NCBI GenBank assembly: GCA_934255405.1
Contig: CAKQNT010000010.1
Coordinates: 1 to 64,000, forward strand
Direction of reading: 5' to 3'
Source of the DNA: an uncultured Alphaproteobacteria bacterium
Lineage (GTDB): Bacteria > Pseudomonadota > Alphaproteobacteria > RF32 > CAG-239
Length of the DNA: 64,000 bases
Shown here: positions 44,874 through 53,093 of the stretch, piece after piece
How the letters are laid out: each line of letters begins with the position of its first letter
How positions within the stretch are numbered: position 1 is the stretch's first letter
The notes under the pieces: generated by a model
Told to the model about the DNA's origin: nothing
Seen by the model: the letters and a program-made list of their open reading frames with translations, nothing else
Databases searched by the model: none
Translations under genes and position numbers: made by a program

Positions 44874-46524
44874 AAATATACACCCCTATATTAACAGCCA
44901 AAAGGAATAAACCAAACAACAGCCACAGAACAAAACTCGCCAATTTGTCGGACTGCATTTTTTCTAAGACGGTTGTGGTCTTTTCCATCAGGTTTGACAC
45001 GGTGCCAATCACGCGGCGCTCAATAACCACAAAATCTACCGCCAGCCACAACACGCGCCCCAACAAATGCAGCGGAGCAACAATAATCAGGCGGTACAGT
45101 TCGGTCAGCCAGTCTTTATCCTGAATAAACTCGCTATCGGCAAATAGATTGCCAAGCTTTTGCGGCCAAACAACCCAGAGCAGCGCAAAGGCGGACAGAA
45201 ATACGGACAAATCAGGCCAACTGCACGACGGACGCCGCCAAATCAGCCAGCCCAACGCCAACAGAATCGGCAGGCAAAAACGCCAGCCAGCACTGCGCAG
45301 CAAGGCGCAAACCTTTTCATCGGCATGGCACTTGCCCAAATATATACAATGCAGGTTAGCGGCCAGTCCCGCCAGAGAGATGCCCAAATAGCTCAGAAAC
45401 AGCCAACTGCGGCCTAAAGACAGCACGGCAACAGAAAAACCAGCAGCCGCCCCGAGTGACAACAGCAAATTATATTTGGCCGGCCATGCAAATCCGCCCA
45501 TTTGCGAAACATAAATTTCATCAGATGCGGAGATTGAGGCAAGCATCAGGCACCAATCTGCCAACAGCACCCACGGCAGAAGCGGAACAATCACTGTGTT
45601 CAGCGCGGAGGTGTCATGGTGCAGCAAAAATAAGGAAAAAGCAAAGAACAGCATATTGAAATAAAGAATTTTTGACTTTAGATTATCTTGCCAAAGCATT
45701 CCACCGAGGCTACAGAGCACGCTCAGAGCAAGAATTGTATACAGCAAAGGCTCGCTACAGCTAGAAACAGCGGTAAGCGGAGCGACTTTGAGATAAAGCA
45801 AAAGACCGGACATCGGCGCGCCTAACAACGAAGCGGCAAACAAGCGGTTAAAATCCAGATTCTGCAAGTCTGAGAACTGGTTTTGAAACAAAAACATTCC
45901 GCATTTTATAAAGATGCCCACCCACAGGAGGACGGCCACCAAATCCCGATGCCAGCCGGATGACGCGTATTTGCCGACAGAATCCAAACTGATGATTCCG
46001 GTCTTGGCATATACAACTGCTAAAGCAGTAAAAACCGCCATCTCGGCAGTAAAATTATAAAAGATAAATTTGTTGCGAGCCTCATTGTCATTAATCAAGT
46101 AGAAACCCAGAATCGAAAAACAACAAGAACCGGCCATAAGCTGCATAAAGTCTTGCGATGAGGTCATAAAAATAAACGCCGCCAGCATAAGCATAGAGAT
46201 ATTGCCGGCAGTGAGCGGGTGTTCTTCTTTGGAATAAACTAAATTCAGATACAATGAGACCAGCCAAACCGGCAGCAAAAAATTCAGGCTGCTCAGGAGA
46301 ATCGGCGACGAAGCAATAACAAAACTAGCGCTGAATCCTTTGTATGAAAGCCAGCGATATGACTGAGGAAAGTCAACAGGTAATGGAATTTGCGCCCAAA
46401 ACAAAACGGCCAGCACGCCAAACAATCCCAACATAAGCAGAGACCATATCCGGCGGCGTTTGCGGCTAACACCCAAAAACAACGCCCCAATAAACAATAT
46501 TCCCCAAAAAAGTTGCAACACCAT
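44866..46524 (-). CDS. nuoL: Divergent NuoL-like complex I membrane subunit
   Basis: A 552-residue polytopic protein, shorter than typical NuoL (just over 600). It takes the nuoL position before nuoM and nuoN and ends with a long amphipathic part and a last helix (SFVLWLLFGLFLLAVNIGVYI), as NuoL does. By eye, the Lys of the first channel is kept (GIFIKCGMF), but the QTWLxDAMxGPTPVSALIHAA block is NQFSDLQNLDFNRLFAASLL, with Ser in place of the His. The usual WEGVGLCSYLLIGFY is QLMAGSCCFSILGFY, losing the Glu. Assignment rests on context as much as on sequence. No other nuo gene is upstream in this window. Confidence 0.65.
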   Translation of the reverse strand: MVLQLFWGILFIGALFLGVSRKRRRIWSLLMLGLFGVLAVLFWAQIPLPVDFPQSYRWLSYKGFSASFVIASSPILLSSLNFLLPVWLVSLYLNLVYSKEEHPLTAGNISMLMLAAFIFMTSSQDFMQLMAGSCCFSILGFYLINDNEARNKFIFYNFTAEMAVFTALAVVYAKTGIISLDSVGKYASSGWHRDLVAVLLWVGIFIKCGMFLFQNQFSDLQNLDFNRLFAASLLGAPMSGLLLYLKVAPLTAVSSCSEPLLYTILALSVLCSLGGMLWQDNLKSKILYFNMLFFAFSLFLLHHDTSALNTVIVPLLPWVLLADWCLMLASISASDEIYVSQMGGFAWPAKYNLLLSLGAAAGFSVAVLSLGRSWLFLSYLGISLAGLAANLHCIYLGKCHADEKVCALLRSAGWRFCLPILLALGWLIWRRPSCSWPDLSVFLSAFALLWVVWPQKLGNLFADSEFIQDKDWLTELYRLIIVAPLHLLGRVLWLAVDFVVIERRVIGTVSNLMEKTTTVLEKMQSDKLASFVLWLLFGLFLLAVNIGVYIYE

Positions 46525-46561
46525 ACAGAAAACCTCGGTTTATTATTGTTGCTAATATAAC

Positions 46562-46587
46562 AAAAAATAAGGGCTTTTAAAGCCCTT
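46562..46587 (-). terminator. Terminator of the small conserved gene upstream of nuoL
   Basis: On the minus strand, AAGGGCTT, loop TAA and AAGCCCTT are followed by ATTTTTTG. It separates the small gene at 46620 from nuoL, so nuoL probably has its own promoter. Confidence 0.7.
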
Positions 46588-46619
46588 GTTGATGGTTTGC
46601 GAGGCAATATGTGTATAAA

Positions 46620-46943
46620 TCAGCTCAACACCACCTTGAGGTCGCGAACGATGCGCACCGGCACGACATATTCACGAGCAACTTCATCACCGTCTATCTC
46701 GGCAACCAGAACTTCATCTACCGACTTCAAAGGGGTGCGGGCATCAGCATTAATACTGCCCAAGAATACCGAGCTCTCGCGACTACGATACAACAACGCA
46801 GTTTCTCCGCCATCGTAAACAAAGCGCGGGTTTTCCGGTCCACCGCGGCGCTGTTTTATCATAATCAAAATTTCGCCGGCGGCATTTTGCAAGATATCAT
46901 AAGTACCTTCTGTACTCCCCGAAGCATTAATATCTTTATTCAT
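46620..46943 (-). CDS. Small protein of unknown function
   Basis: A 107-residue soluble protein, family not recognised. It has an alternating beta-type pattern (TYDILQNAAGEILIMIKQRRGG, then RFVYDGGETALLYRSRESSV) and ends in REYVVPVRIVRDLKVVLS. I chose the ATG at 46943 because AAGAGG lies five bases before it; a longer frame to 46994 lacks such a site. It has its own terminator, so it is a single-gene unit between tRNA-Lys and nuoL. Confidence 0.65.
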   Translation of the reverse strand: MNKDINASGSTEGTYDILQNAAGEILIMIKQRRGGPENPRFVYDGGETALLYRSRESSVFLGSINADARTPLKSVDEVLVAEIDGDEVAREYVVPVRIVRDLKVVLS

Positions 46944-47052
46944 AACAACCTCTTGAATATTAAAAATCGTTCCATTTATTGGGAATGGTAGCATGTAATT
47001 CTTAACAAATATATTACAAATTTTATTTTTTTAACTTTTTTTATTTTTTTAG

Positions 47053-47081
47053 TTGACTTAGCTTTTTTTATCTTCTATACA
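47053..47081 (+). promoter_or_regulatory. tRNA-Lys promoter
   Basis: TTGACT (47053-47058), a 17-base spacer and TATACA (47076-47081) end 17 bases before the mature tRNA. Confidence 0.8.
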
Positions 47082-47098
47082 TAGGCTCGTTGTTGATT

Positions 47099-47174
47099 GG
47101 GTGCGTAGCTCAGTTGGTAGAGCATTTGACTTTTAATCAAAGGGTCCCGGGTTCGAATCCCGGCGCGCTCACCA
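47099..47174 (+). tRNA. tRNA-Lys (anticodon TTT)
   Basis: A 76-base cloverleaf: acceptor stem GGGTGCG with CGCGCTC (two G-U pairs), D-arm GCTCAGTTGGTAGAGC, anticodon loop CTTTTAA giving TTT, and T-loop GGTTCGAATCC. The CCA end is encoded. A terminator follows after seven bases. Confidence 0.97.
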
Positions 47175-47181
47175 CTCAAAC

Positions 47182-47210
47182 AAAAAGCTGTCCTTGTGGC
47201 AGCTTTTTTT
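47182..47210 (+). terminator. tRNA-Lys terminator
   Basis: AAAAAGCTG (47182-47190) pairs with CAGCTTTTT (from 47200) and ends in a T-run. Confidence 0.9.
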
Positions 47211-47309
47211 ATTTGTTGTTTTGGCTGTATGCCGCCCATTTCTTGACAAAGCAATTGATTTGAGGGCAAAATAAGGTTATACTGAGGACGAAGAAAGGAT
47301 AAAATCCCA

Positions 47310-47489
47310 ATGATTGAGTATTTTAAGAGAAAATTTTCGCGGCTGGAGAACACCTTAAAGATAGACTCTTATCCCCAGTATTATGAGGAGAACAATCTTT
47401 TGATAAGAGAAGACAAGGACGGAACCCGACATATCATTAAGCTTGATGAGAATCATAAGGAAGTTGTTGTGGGAGAATACCATGGCTAA
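47310..47489 (+). CDS. 59-residue protein, possible partner of the zeta-like kinase
   Basis: Short ORF M-I-E-Y-F-K-R to stop, charged, with basic and acidic runs (LLIREDKDGTRHIIKLDENH). AAAGGA lies 10 bases before its ATG. Its last eight bases overlap the start of the kinase gene (the ATG lies inside its GGC-TAA end), so translation of the two is coupled. Toxin genes often follow such an antitoxin gene, and zeta toxins need epsilon, but this protein does not obviously resemble epsilon. Its role as antitoxin is inference. Confidence 0.7.
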   Translation: MIEYFKRKFSRLENTLKIDSYPQYYEENNLLIREDKDGTRHIIKLDENHKEVVVGEYHG

Positions 47490-48192
47490 CAAACCTTGGA
47501 TTGTGATGATTGCCGGCCCCAATGGCGCGGGAAAATCAACCTTTTATGAACATGTGTTGAAGCATGATCCTTTTTTCAAAAACGCTGAGTTTGTGAATCT
47601 GGACAATCTGGCCAAGGAAATGTCTGAAGAAGGTCATGATCCCAATGAATATATGCTACAGGCAGGTAGAGCCATCAGTAAACATTTGGAAGCAAACCTA
47701 AAAAAGAAAAAAAGCTTTATCTATGAAACCACAGCCTCCGGCGTGACGCACGTCAAATTATTGGAAGAAGCGCGGAAACGAGGATTTAAGGTAAATACAA
47801 TCCTTATCGGGCTCTCCAGCGCAGAACTGAGCTATCTGCGTGTTCAGCAGCGTGTGAATGAGGGCGGACATAATGTGCCGCTGGAAGATATTAACCGCCG
47901 CTACCCAAAAATCATCAAACACTTTCCAGACTTGCTCAAGGTTAGCGACGTTTCAGCCGTGTTTGACAACTCCGGCAAACATCCGTTTAAGCTGATTTTT
48001 TTGATGGATGAAAGCCAATTTTTGATTTTTCACAACTACCCAAGGTGGCTCAATAAGTCGTTACAAGACAGAAAAACCAGTAAAGAGTTGATTCATATTA
48101 CCGGCAAAGAAATGCGAGCGCTGCCCAAAGAAAAATCCACCAAAATCATTACCCAAATTTTTCAGCAATTGTGCCCAGACAACCGACGCTAA
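47482..48192 (+). CDS. Zeta-toxin-like P-loop kinase
   Basis: Zeta toxins phosphorylate UDP-N-acetylglucosamine and so block cell-wall synthesis. The 236 residues begin MANKPWIVMIAGPNGAGKSTF with Walker A at 12-20. NLDNLAKE follows, then FIYETTASGVTHVKLLEEA, RGFKVNTILIGL, and VNEGGHNVPLEDINRRYPKI with the Arg pair. FDNSGKHPFKLIFLMD closes the nucleotide-binding part. I chose the ATG at 47482 since it overlaps the small upstream ORF. It may be a chromosomal toxin or a housekeeping kinase of the same fold. Confidence 0.75.
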   Translation: MANKPWIVMIAGPNGAGKSTFYEHVLKHDPFFKNAEFVNLDNLAKEMSEEGHDPNEYMLQAGRAISKHLEANLKKKKSFIYETTASGVTHVKLLEEARKRGFKVNTILIGLSSAELSYLRVQQRVNEGGHNVPLEDINRRYPKIIKHFPDLLKVSDVSAVFDNSGKHPFKLIFLMDESQFLIFHNYPRWLNKSLQDRKTSKELIHITGKEMRALPKEKSTKIITQIFQQLCPDNRR

Positions 48193-48296
48193 TATTTTGT
48201 TTCTGCCCTCCAGCAAATAAAAATACTCGTATAAGCGCTGCTTTATCCGCTCTTTTTATTGTATGCGGCTATATAAGACCTTGCGGAAGTTTGATT

Positions 48297-49079
48297 TTAT
48301 AGCAAAGGACGGTGATTGAGCGCGTCTTTGAGGCGCCTTTCCGCCAGCTCCACATACTCAGAGCAATTATCAATACCGACAAAACGACGGCCGAGTTTGA
48401 GCGCCGCCACACCGGTGGTACCGCTGCCCATAAACGGATCCAAAACCATGGCGCCCTCGGGTGTAGATGCCGCAATAATCCGCTCCAACAAAGCCAGCGG
48501 TTTCTGGGTCGGGTGGCGCCCATATTTTTTTTCATCAGGAGGAGTGGCAAAAATCGACCATACACTGCGCATTTGGCAATGAGGTTTTTTAATCATATCT
48601 TTAGGAAAATCGCCATCCTTCATGGCATGATAGTCAAAATAGTGCTTGGCTTTTTTGCTTTTGCGTGCCCAAATCAGACTCTCATGACTGGCGGTGAAAT
48701 ATTTACAAGACAGGTTGGGACTGGCGTTGGGCTTAAACCAGATAATATCATTCAAAATATGATATTTGAGCTGCATCATGGCAAAACCGCAAGGATATAA
48801 GCTATGATAAGTGCCGGAAACCCAAATTGTGCCATCCGGCTTGAGCAGGCGCTTACACTCGGACAACCACTTTTTGTGGAACTCAAAATTAGCCTCAATG
48901 CCGCCATCGGTATCCCATTTGCCTTTGTTGATTGAGACAAGTTTGCCATTTTGGCAACTGGTGCCAACATTAGAAATCAGGTATGGCGGATCGACAAATA
49001 TCATGTCAAAGGTTTCATCGGCAAAACCTTTTAACACCTCAAAACTGTCACCATTATATAGTTGATATTCTTTTTCCAT
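48297..49079 (-). CDS. Solitary DNA adenine methyltransferase (DPPY type)
   Basis: Probable N6-adenine DNA methylase. The 260 residues have MIFVDPPYLIS (motif IV, near residue 30) first and VLDPFMGSGTTGVAAL (motif I, near 213) near the end, the order called the beta class. GRRFVGIDNC follows motif I. GTIWVSGTYHSLYPCG and KPHCQMRSVWSIF resemble the DpnA/HindIII-type methylases, but I cannot name the target site. No restriction enzyme gene is adjacent, so it may regulate or be a relic of a system. It lies beside the zeta-like kinase. Confidence 0.85.
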   Translation of the reverse strand: MEKEYQLYNGDSFEVLKGFADETFDMIFVDPPYLISNVGTSCQNGKLVSINKGKWDTDGGIEANFEFHKKWLSECKRLLKPDGTIWVSGTYHSLYPCGFAMMQLKYHILNDIIWFKPNASPNLSCKYFTASHESLIWARKSKKAKHYFDYHAMKDGDFPKDMIKKPHCQMRSVWSIFATPPDEKKYGRHPTQKPLALLERIIAASTPEGAMVLDPFMGSGTTGVAALKLGRRFVGIDNCSEYVELAERRLKDALNHRPLL

Positions 49080-49143
49080 ATGCGCATTATGACAAAGCCA
49101 AAGATAATAGCAACCAAATATTAGCCTTATCCCCCGAGCAGAT

Positions 49144-49177
49144 AAAAAAAAAGAGCTTCACACTTTGCGAAGCTCTT
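49144..49177 (-). terminator. Terminator of the lipoprotein gene
   Basis: Minus strand: AAGAGCTTC and GAAGCTCTT around a nine-base loop, followed by a T-run of eight or nine. Confidence 0.88.
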
Positions 49178-49196
49178 ATCTTTAACAATTTGCAGA

Positions 49197-49712
49197 TTAT
49201 TTGTTTTCTATAACAACTTGTTCTGTTCCGTTCAGCGGAACCATTACCGCAGGATCGCTCTGACCGGCATAAGGAACACGCTCATAGCTTACAGCCGCAG
49301 AAGTTCTGGGCTCATAAACCGTGGTATAAGTGGTCTTTTTGTAGAGAACTTCTACCGGTTCACGAGTAGTGCTGACTTGAGGAGCGCAGCCACCGCAAGG
49401 CTGTGCCGGCATTGCAACCGGAGCCGGAGCGGCATAACGCTGGCAACCGCATGAAGCCGAAGCTTTGTACTGACAACCGCAAGACGGACCTTCAGGAATA
49501 ACCTCTATCTGACGGGGTTCGCGATAACGAACTGCCGGCGCCTGATGAACACGGCGAATATAGCGATAGCAGGTTTTGCCATCAAAATAATCACAATTCT
49601 CCGGACGTGTCTGAACGTTCTGATAGGTTACTTCCGGCTCTTCTTCATTATAGCTCATACAACCACAGGCGGATAAAGCCAAAACCGCAACCACTGCCAA
49701 AAATTTTTTCAT
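49197..49712 (-). CDS. Cys/Tyr/Pro-rich lipoprotein of unknown function
   Basis: A 171-residue probable lipoprotein. The signal MKKFLAVVAVLALSAC ends in a lipobox Cys (LSAC). The mature part is low in complexity, with Cys-Gly-Cys motifs (SCGCQYKASASCGCQRY and PCGGCAP) and a Tyr/Thr/Val stretch (EVLYKKTTYTTVYEPRTSA). The paired cysteines suggest disulfides or metal binding, not proven. ATG at 49712 is preceded by AAGGA. It has its own terminator and no clear operon partner. Confidence 0.75.
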   Translation of the reverse strand: MKKFLAVVAVLALSACGCMSYNEEEPEVTYQNVQTRPENCDYFDGKTCYRYIRRVHQAPAVRYREPRQIEVIPEGPSCGCQYKASASCGCQRYAAPAPVAMPAQPCGGCAPQVSTTREPVEVLYKKTTYTTVYEPRTSAAVSYERVPYAGQSDPAVMVPLNGTEQVVIENK

Positions 49713-49810
49713 TATTGTAATCCTTGCAAAAGTTAACATTTTGTAAATTTTCGATATTTTTTGTTTAATATAGCAATTATATCAAAAAAATCAAGTTTTT
49801 TCTGCATAAT

Positions 49811-51076
49811 TCATAAAGTTGAGCTCCCTATAATACTAATTTCATAAGGAGCTATCCGCCGTTCCTGCCCTTGATAATTGCATAATTGCTCGGTTTTAGC
49901 AATGTTGACGGCAAAATCAAGATACCTGCCGCCCAACTCGCGGCGAAACACCAAAAGCTCCTTGCCTGCGGCTAGTTCGCGATAATCGCCATGAGCTAAG
50001 ACATCTGAATCGCGGCGATACTTTGCCCACCAGCTGATATGCCGGCTCAAATCATTATCCTGCCAATCGGCAAAATCGGGGCGAACATTGACATCGCCGT
50101 CTTCTCTTCGTCCCTGCGCGCCCCACTCGCTACCATAGTAAATCGAAGGCACTCCGGGCAGCGTAAACAACAGGCCATACAGAGGCTTTAGCTGCTGTTT
50201 ATCGCGGAGCACCGAGGCTACGCGCGAAACATCGTGATTATCGGCAAAGCTGTATAGGTTCAGCCCTTTATATACTCCAGAATCGATTGCAAACTGCCGA
50301 TTAAGGGTATGCGCCAGCTCAAACATATTGTTATCATTGCAAGACGAGTATAGTGCCTTATATAATTCATAATTGGTGCAGCTGTCCAGCATTTGCGGGT
50401 TTGCCAAACGGCGATAGTCGCCCATAACCATCTCGCCCATGAGCCAAAAATCGTCCTTGCGCGACTTGCACATCCGGCGCAGCTCTCGCAAAAATCCGCT
50501 GCTAAGATAATGCGCGACATCCAGCCGCAAACCATCTATATCAAACTCGTCAATCCACATCGCCACGGCAGAAAGCAAATGCGCCCTCACCTCCGGATTG
50601 TGCAAGTTTAACTTGACCAAATCATCGCAACCGTCCCACCCCTCATAACAAAAACCATCGCCATAGCGGTTATCATGGCTGAAATCTAATTTAAACCACG
50701 AGGCATAGCGGGAATTTTCCTTGTGACGGAGAACATCATCAAAAGCCCAAAATTCTCTCCCGACGTGATTGAATACGGCATCCAGAACCACGCGAATTCC
50801 GTTTTGGTGCAGCGTTCTAACCAGATACTTAATGTCTTCGTTGCTGCCAAGCCGGTTATCTACCCAGAAATAATCTGAAGTATCATACCCGTGGGCCGCT
50901 GACTGGAAAATCGGCCCCAGATACAGGGCATTGACATTAAGCTCCCGTAAATGCGGCAACCAATCCAAAATCTTTTGCAGGCGAAAAACCGGCGCCGCTC
51001 CATATTGTCCCTGAAGCGGAGCGCCGCAAAACCCTAAAGGATAGATATGATAAAAAAAGCTCTGTTCAGCCCACAT
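49811..51076 (-). CDS. GH13 alpha-amylase family glycosidase
   Basis: Cytoplasmic alpha-glucan hydrolase or transglycosidase (no signal peptide). The 421 residues show the four GH13 regions: DAVFNHVG, GLRLDVAHY with the nucleophile Asp (near 182), the acid Glu in LMGEMVM (near 212), and FADNHDVSR (near 279). It starts in the barrel (SFFYHIYPLGF) with no N-terminal carbohydrate module, so a compact cyclomaltodextrinase- or alpha-glucosidase-like enzyme is likely. Substrate length cannot be told. The secreted-protein gene follows it closely on the same strand. Confidence 0.85.
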   Translation of the reverse strand: MWAEQSFFYHIYPLGFCGAPLQGQYGAAPVFRLQKILDWLPHLRELNVNALYLGPIFQSAAHGYDTSDYFWVDNRLGSNEDIKYLVRTLHQNGIRVVLDAVFNHVGREFWAFDDVLRHKENSRYASWFKLDFSHDNRYGDGFCYEGWDGCDDLVKLNLHNPEVRAHLLSAVAMWIDEFDIDGLRLDVAHYLSSGFLRELRRMCKSRKDDFWLMGEMVMGDYRRLANPQMLDSCTNYELYKALYSSCNDNNMFELAHTLNRQFAIDSGVYKGLNLYSFADNHDVSRVASVLRDKQQLKPLYGLLFTLPGVPSIYYGSEWGAQGRREDGDVNVRPDFADWQDNDLSRHISWWAKYRRDSDVLAHGDYRELAAGKELLVFRRELGGRYLDFAVNIAKTEQLCNYQGQERRIAPYEISIIGSSTL

Positions 51077-51083
51077 GCAAAGC

Positions 51084-51548
51084 CTATTCTTCTACCGGAG
51101 CCGGATAGTGCACCGGTCCGCGCTTTTTGGGCTGAGGTTTTTTTTCAACCTTGTATCCGCCCTTAATGCAAAGCAGTTTGTCGGAACCATAGTCTTTGCA
51201 CTTTATGGGGAACAGGCTGTCCAACGGTTGCAAGTCGCCATCAGAATCGCGCTCATAGGCGGTTGTAGCGCAGCCTAGTTTACCGCAATTGTAGCCGGAT
51301 TTTAAGGTAAAAACATATTGCCCATCCGGAAACTTGGCGACATAAAAATCTTCAAGTTTTACTTTGTCGGGCAATTCATCGGAGGCCGGCCCGTATATAT
51401 CATCAAAAGCACGGTTAATCTCTGCAGGCGAGATGCCGATTTCATTTAAGTTCTCACTGTCCGAATTATAAAAAAGGTACAAATCCGCCGGTTTGGCTAC
51501 AGCTCCGAAACTCCACAACAACGCCGCCAGTAAAGCAATCTTTTTCAT
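51084..51548 (-). CDS. Small secreted protein of unknown function
   Basis: A 154-residue protein with a signal peptide (about 1-18, ending GAVAK). The mature part is Tyr/Asp-rich (ADLYLFYNSDSENLN, YVFTLKSGYNCGKLGCAT) with four cysteines that could form disulfides. It ends in a Lys/Pro tail (VEKKPQPKKRGPVHYPAP). It is divergent from murE and lies upstream of the GH13 gene with seven bases between. Confidence 0.65.
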   Translation of the reverse strand: MKKIALLAALLWSFGAVAKPADLYLFYNSDSENLNEIGISPAEINRAFDDIYGPASDELPDKVKLEDFYVAKFPDGQYVFTLKSGYNCGKLGCATTAYERDSDGDLQPLDSLFPIKCKDYGSDKLLCIKGGYKVEKKPQPKKRGPVHYPAPVEE

Positions 51549-51665
51549 TTTCAGATCTCCACTATGAATTTTTAATCATAATAAAAGACAAAGGTTAAAA
51601 TTTAAATACTTTTTTAGAGTTTTGCGAATAAGCTTGATTTATATATTTTATCGGAGGATTTTGCT

Positions 51666-53093
51666 ATGCTATTAAATGAATTTACCAAATCGGAAGAAGA
51701 AATTGAAATAACCGGCCTTACCGCCGACTCTCGCGAAGTAAAACCTGGGTATCTGTTCGGCTCGCTTAATGATGACAAATTTATTGCCGATGCCGTTGCC
51801 AAAGGCGCAGTCGCAGTTATGGTCGGCAGCCACTGCACGGCAGAAATTCCCTATAATATTGCAGTTATCCGCTCGGCAAATCCGGCGCGTGATTTTGCTA
51901 AAGCAGCAGCGAACTTTTATGGCGCCCAACCCCACCATATTTGCGCCATCACCGGAACCAACGGCAAAACCTCAATTGCCGATTTTATCCGCCAGATTCT
52001 GACTATGATGAACTACAAAGCTGCCAGCTGCGGAACTCTTGGTTTTATTAAAGGCAATGAGGAGCCTATTCCCTCGCCCAACACCACACCGGTCAGCGTC
52101 ACTATCCAACGCGAACTCAAAGAGCTGGCCGATGAAGGATATGATTGGCTGGCAATGGAGGCATCAAGCCATGGGCTTTGTCAATATCGCTTGGGCGGCG
52201 TTAGCGTTGAGGTTGCCGGCTTTACTAATCTGACCCGCGATCATCTGGATTATCACAAAACTATGGAAAATTACCTCGAGGCTAAGCTTATCCTCTTTAG
52301 AGAGAATCTGATTGAAGGCGGTGTCGCCGTGCTTAATGCAGATATTCCCGAATACGATATAATCGCCAAAGTCTGCAAGGACGGCAACAAAAAAGTTATC
52401 AGCTATGGGCACAAAGGCAAAGACATTAAACTCCTTGCCGCAACTCCGCTGGCTCACGGGCAAAGACTGGATATTGAATATTTTGGCGAAAAAATGAGTA
52501 TCGAAATTCCTCTGGCCGGCGAATTTCAGGCGATGAATGTCTTGTGCGCCCTTGGTATGACTGCCGAACTCACCGATCTGCCGCAAGAGGTTATCAAATA
52601 TGCAGGCAAAATCCACGGAGCCAAAGGACGTCTGGAACTGGTTGGACAAACACCTAACGGAGCCGCGGTTTATATTGATTATGCCCACACTCCCGACGCA
52701 CTTGAAAATGTTATCCGCGCCTTGCGTCCGCACACCGCCGGCAAGCTCCACGTCTTGTTTGGTTGCGGCGGCGATCGCGATGCCGGAAAACGCCCGATTA
52801 TGGGCAAAATCGCCAACGACCTCGCCGATGTGGTTTATGTTACCGACGATAACCCCCGCACCGAAGACGCCGCCAAAATTCGCGACCAAATTATGGCCGC
52901 CTGCCCTAAAGGACAAAATATCCCCGACCGCAGTACCGCAATCAAAACCGCAATAGCTAACCTGCAAGCCGGAGATATTCTTATCTTGGCCGGCAAAGGA
53001 CACGAAACCGGTCAATATATCAACGGAAAAATAATTCCCTTCAGCGACCACTGCGAAGCCGCAGAGGCATTAGCAAGCTACCGAAGCCGGTAG
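51666..53093 (+). CDS. murE: UDP-MurNAc-tripeptide synthetase, meso-diaminopimelate-adding
   Basis: Adds the third residue to the peptidoglycan stem peptide. The 475 residues have the Mur ligase ATP site AITGTNGKTSIAD (near 95), a carbamylated-Lys region, VYIDYAHTPDALEN, and DNPRTED (near 395), the usual signature for diaminopimelate (not lysine). GGAGG precedes the ATG by nine bases. The last 12 codons lie inside the first unit of a tandem repeat array that continues for 350 bases past the stop, so the C-terminus may vary between strains. No murF or other mur gene is adjacent. Confidence 0.94.
   Translation: MLLNEFTKSEEEIEITGLTADSREVKPGYLFGSLNDDKFIADAVAKGAVAVMVGSHCTAEIPYNIAVIRSANPARDFAKAAANFYGAQPHHICAITGTNGKTSIADFIRQILTMMNYKAASCGTLGFIKGNEEPIPSPNTTPVSVTIQRELKELADEGYDWLAMEASSHGLCQYRLGGVSVEVAGFTNLTRDHLDYHKTMENYLEAKLILFRENLIEGGVAVLNADIPEYDIIAKVCKDGNKKVISYGHKGKDIKLLAATPLAHGQRLDIEYFGEKMSIEIPLAGEFQAMNVLCALGMTAELTDLPQEVIKYAGKIHGAKGRLELVGQTPNGAAVYIDYAHTPDALENVIRALRPHTAGKLHVLFGCGGDRDAGKRPIMGKIANDLADVVYVTDDNPRTEDAAKIRDQIMAACPKGQNIPDRSTAIKTAIANLQAGDILILAGKGHETGQYINGKIIPFSDHCEAAEALASYRSR

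Noticed and set aside
44866..46524. nuoL as a pseudogene
   Set aside because: The frame is open for 552 codons, overlaps nuoM properly and keeps membrane helices, so loss of motifs is better read as divergence than decay.
52164..53051. 295-codon ORF opposite murE
   Set aside because: Shadow of a certain Mur ligase gene; the translation has no recognisable motif.
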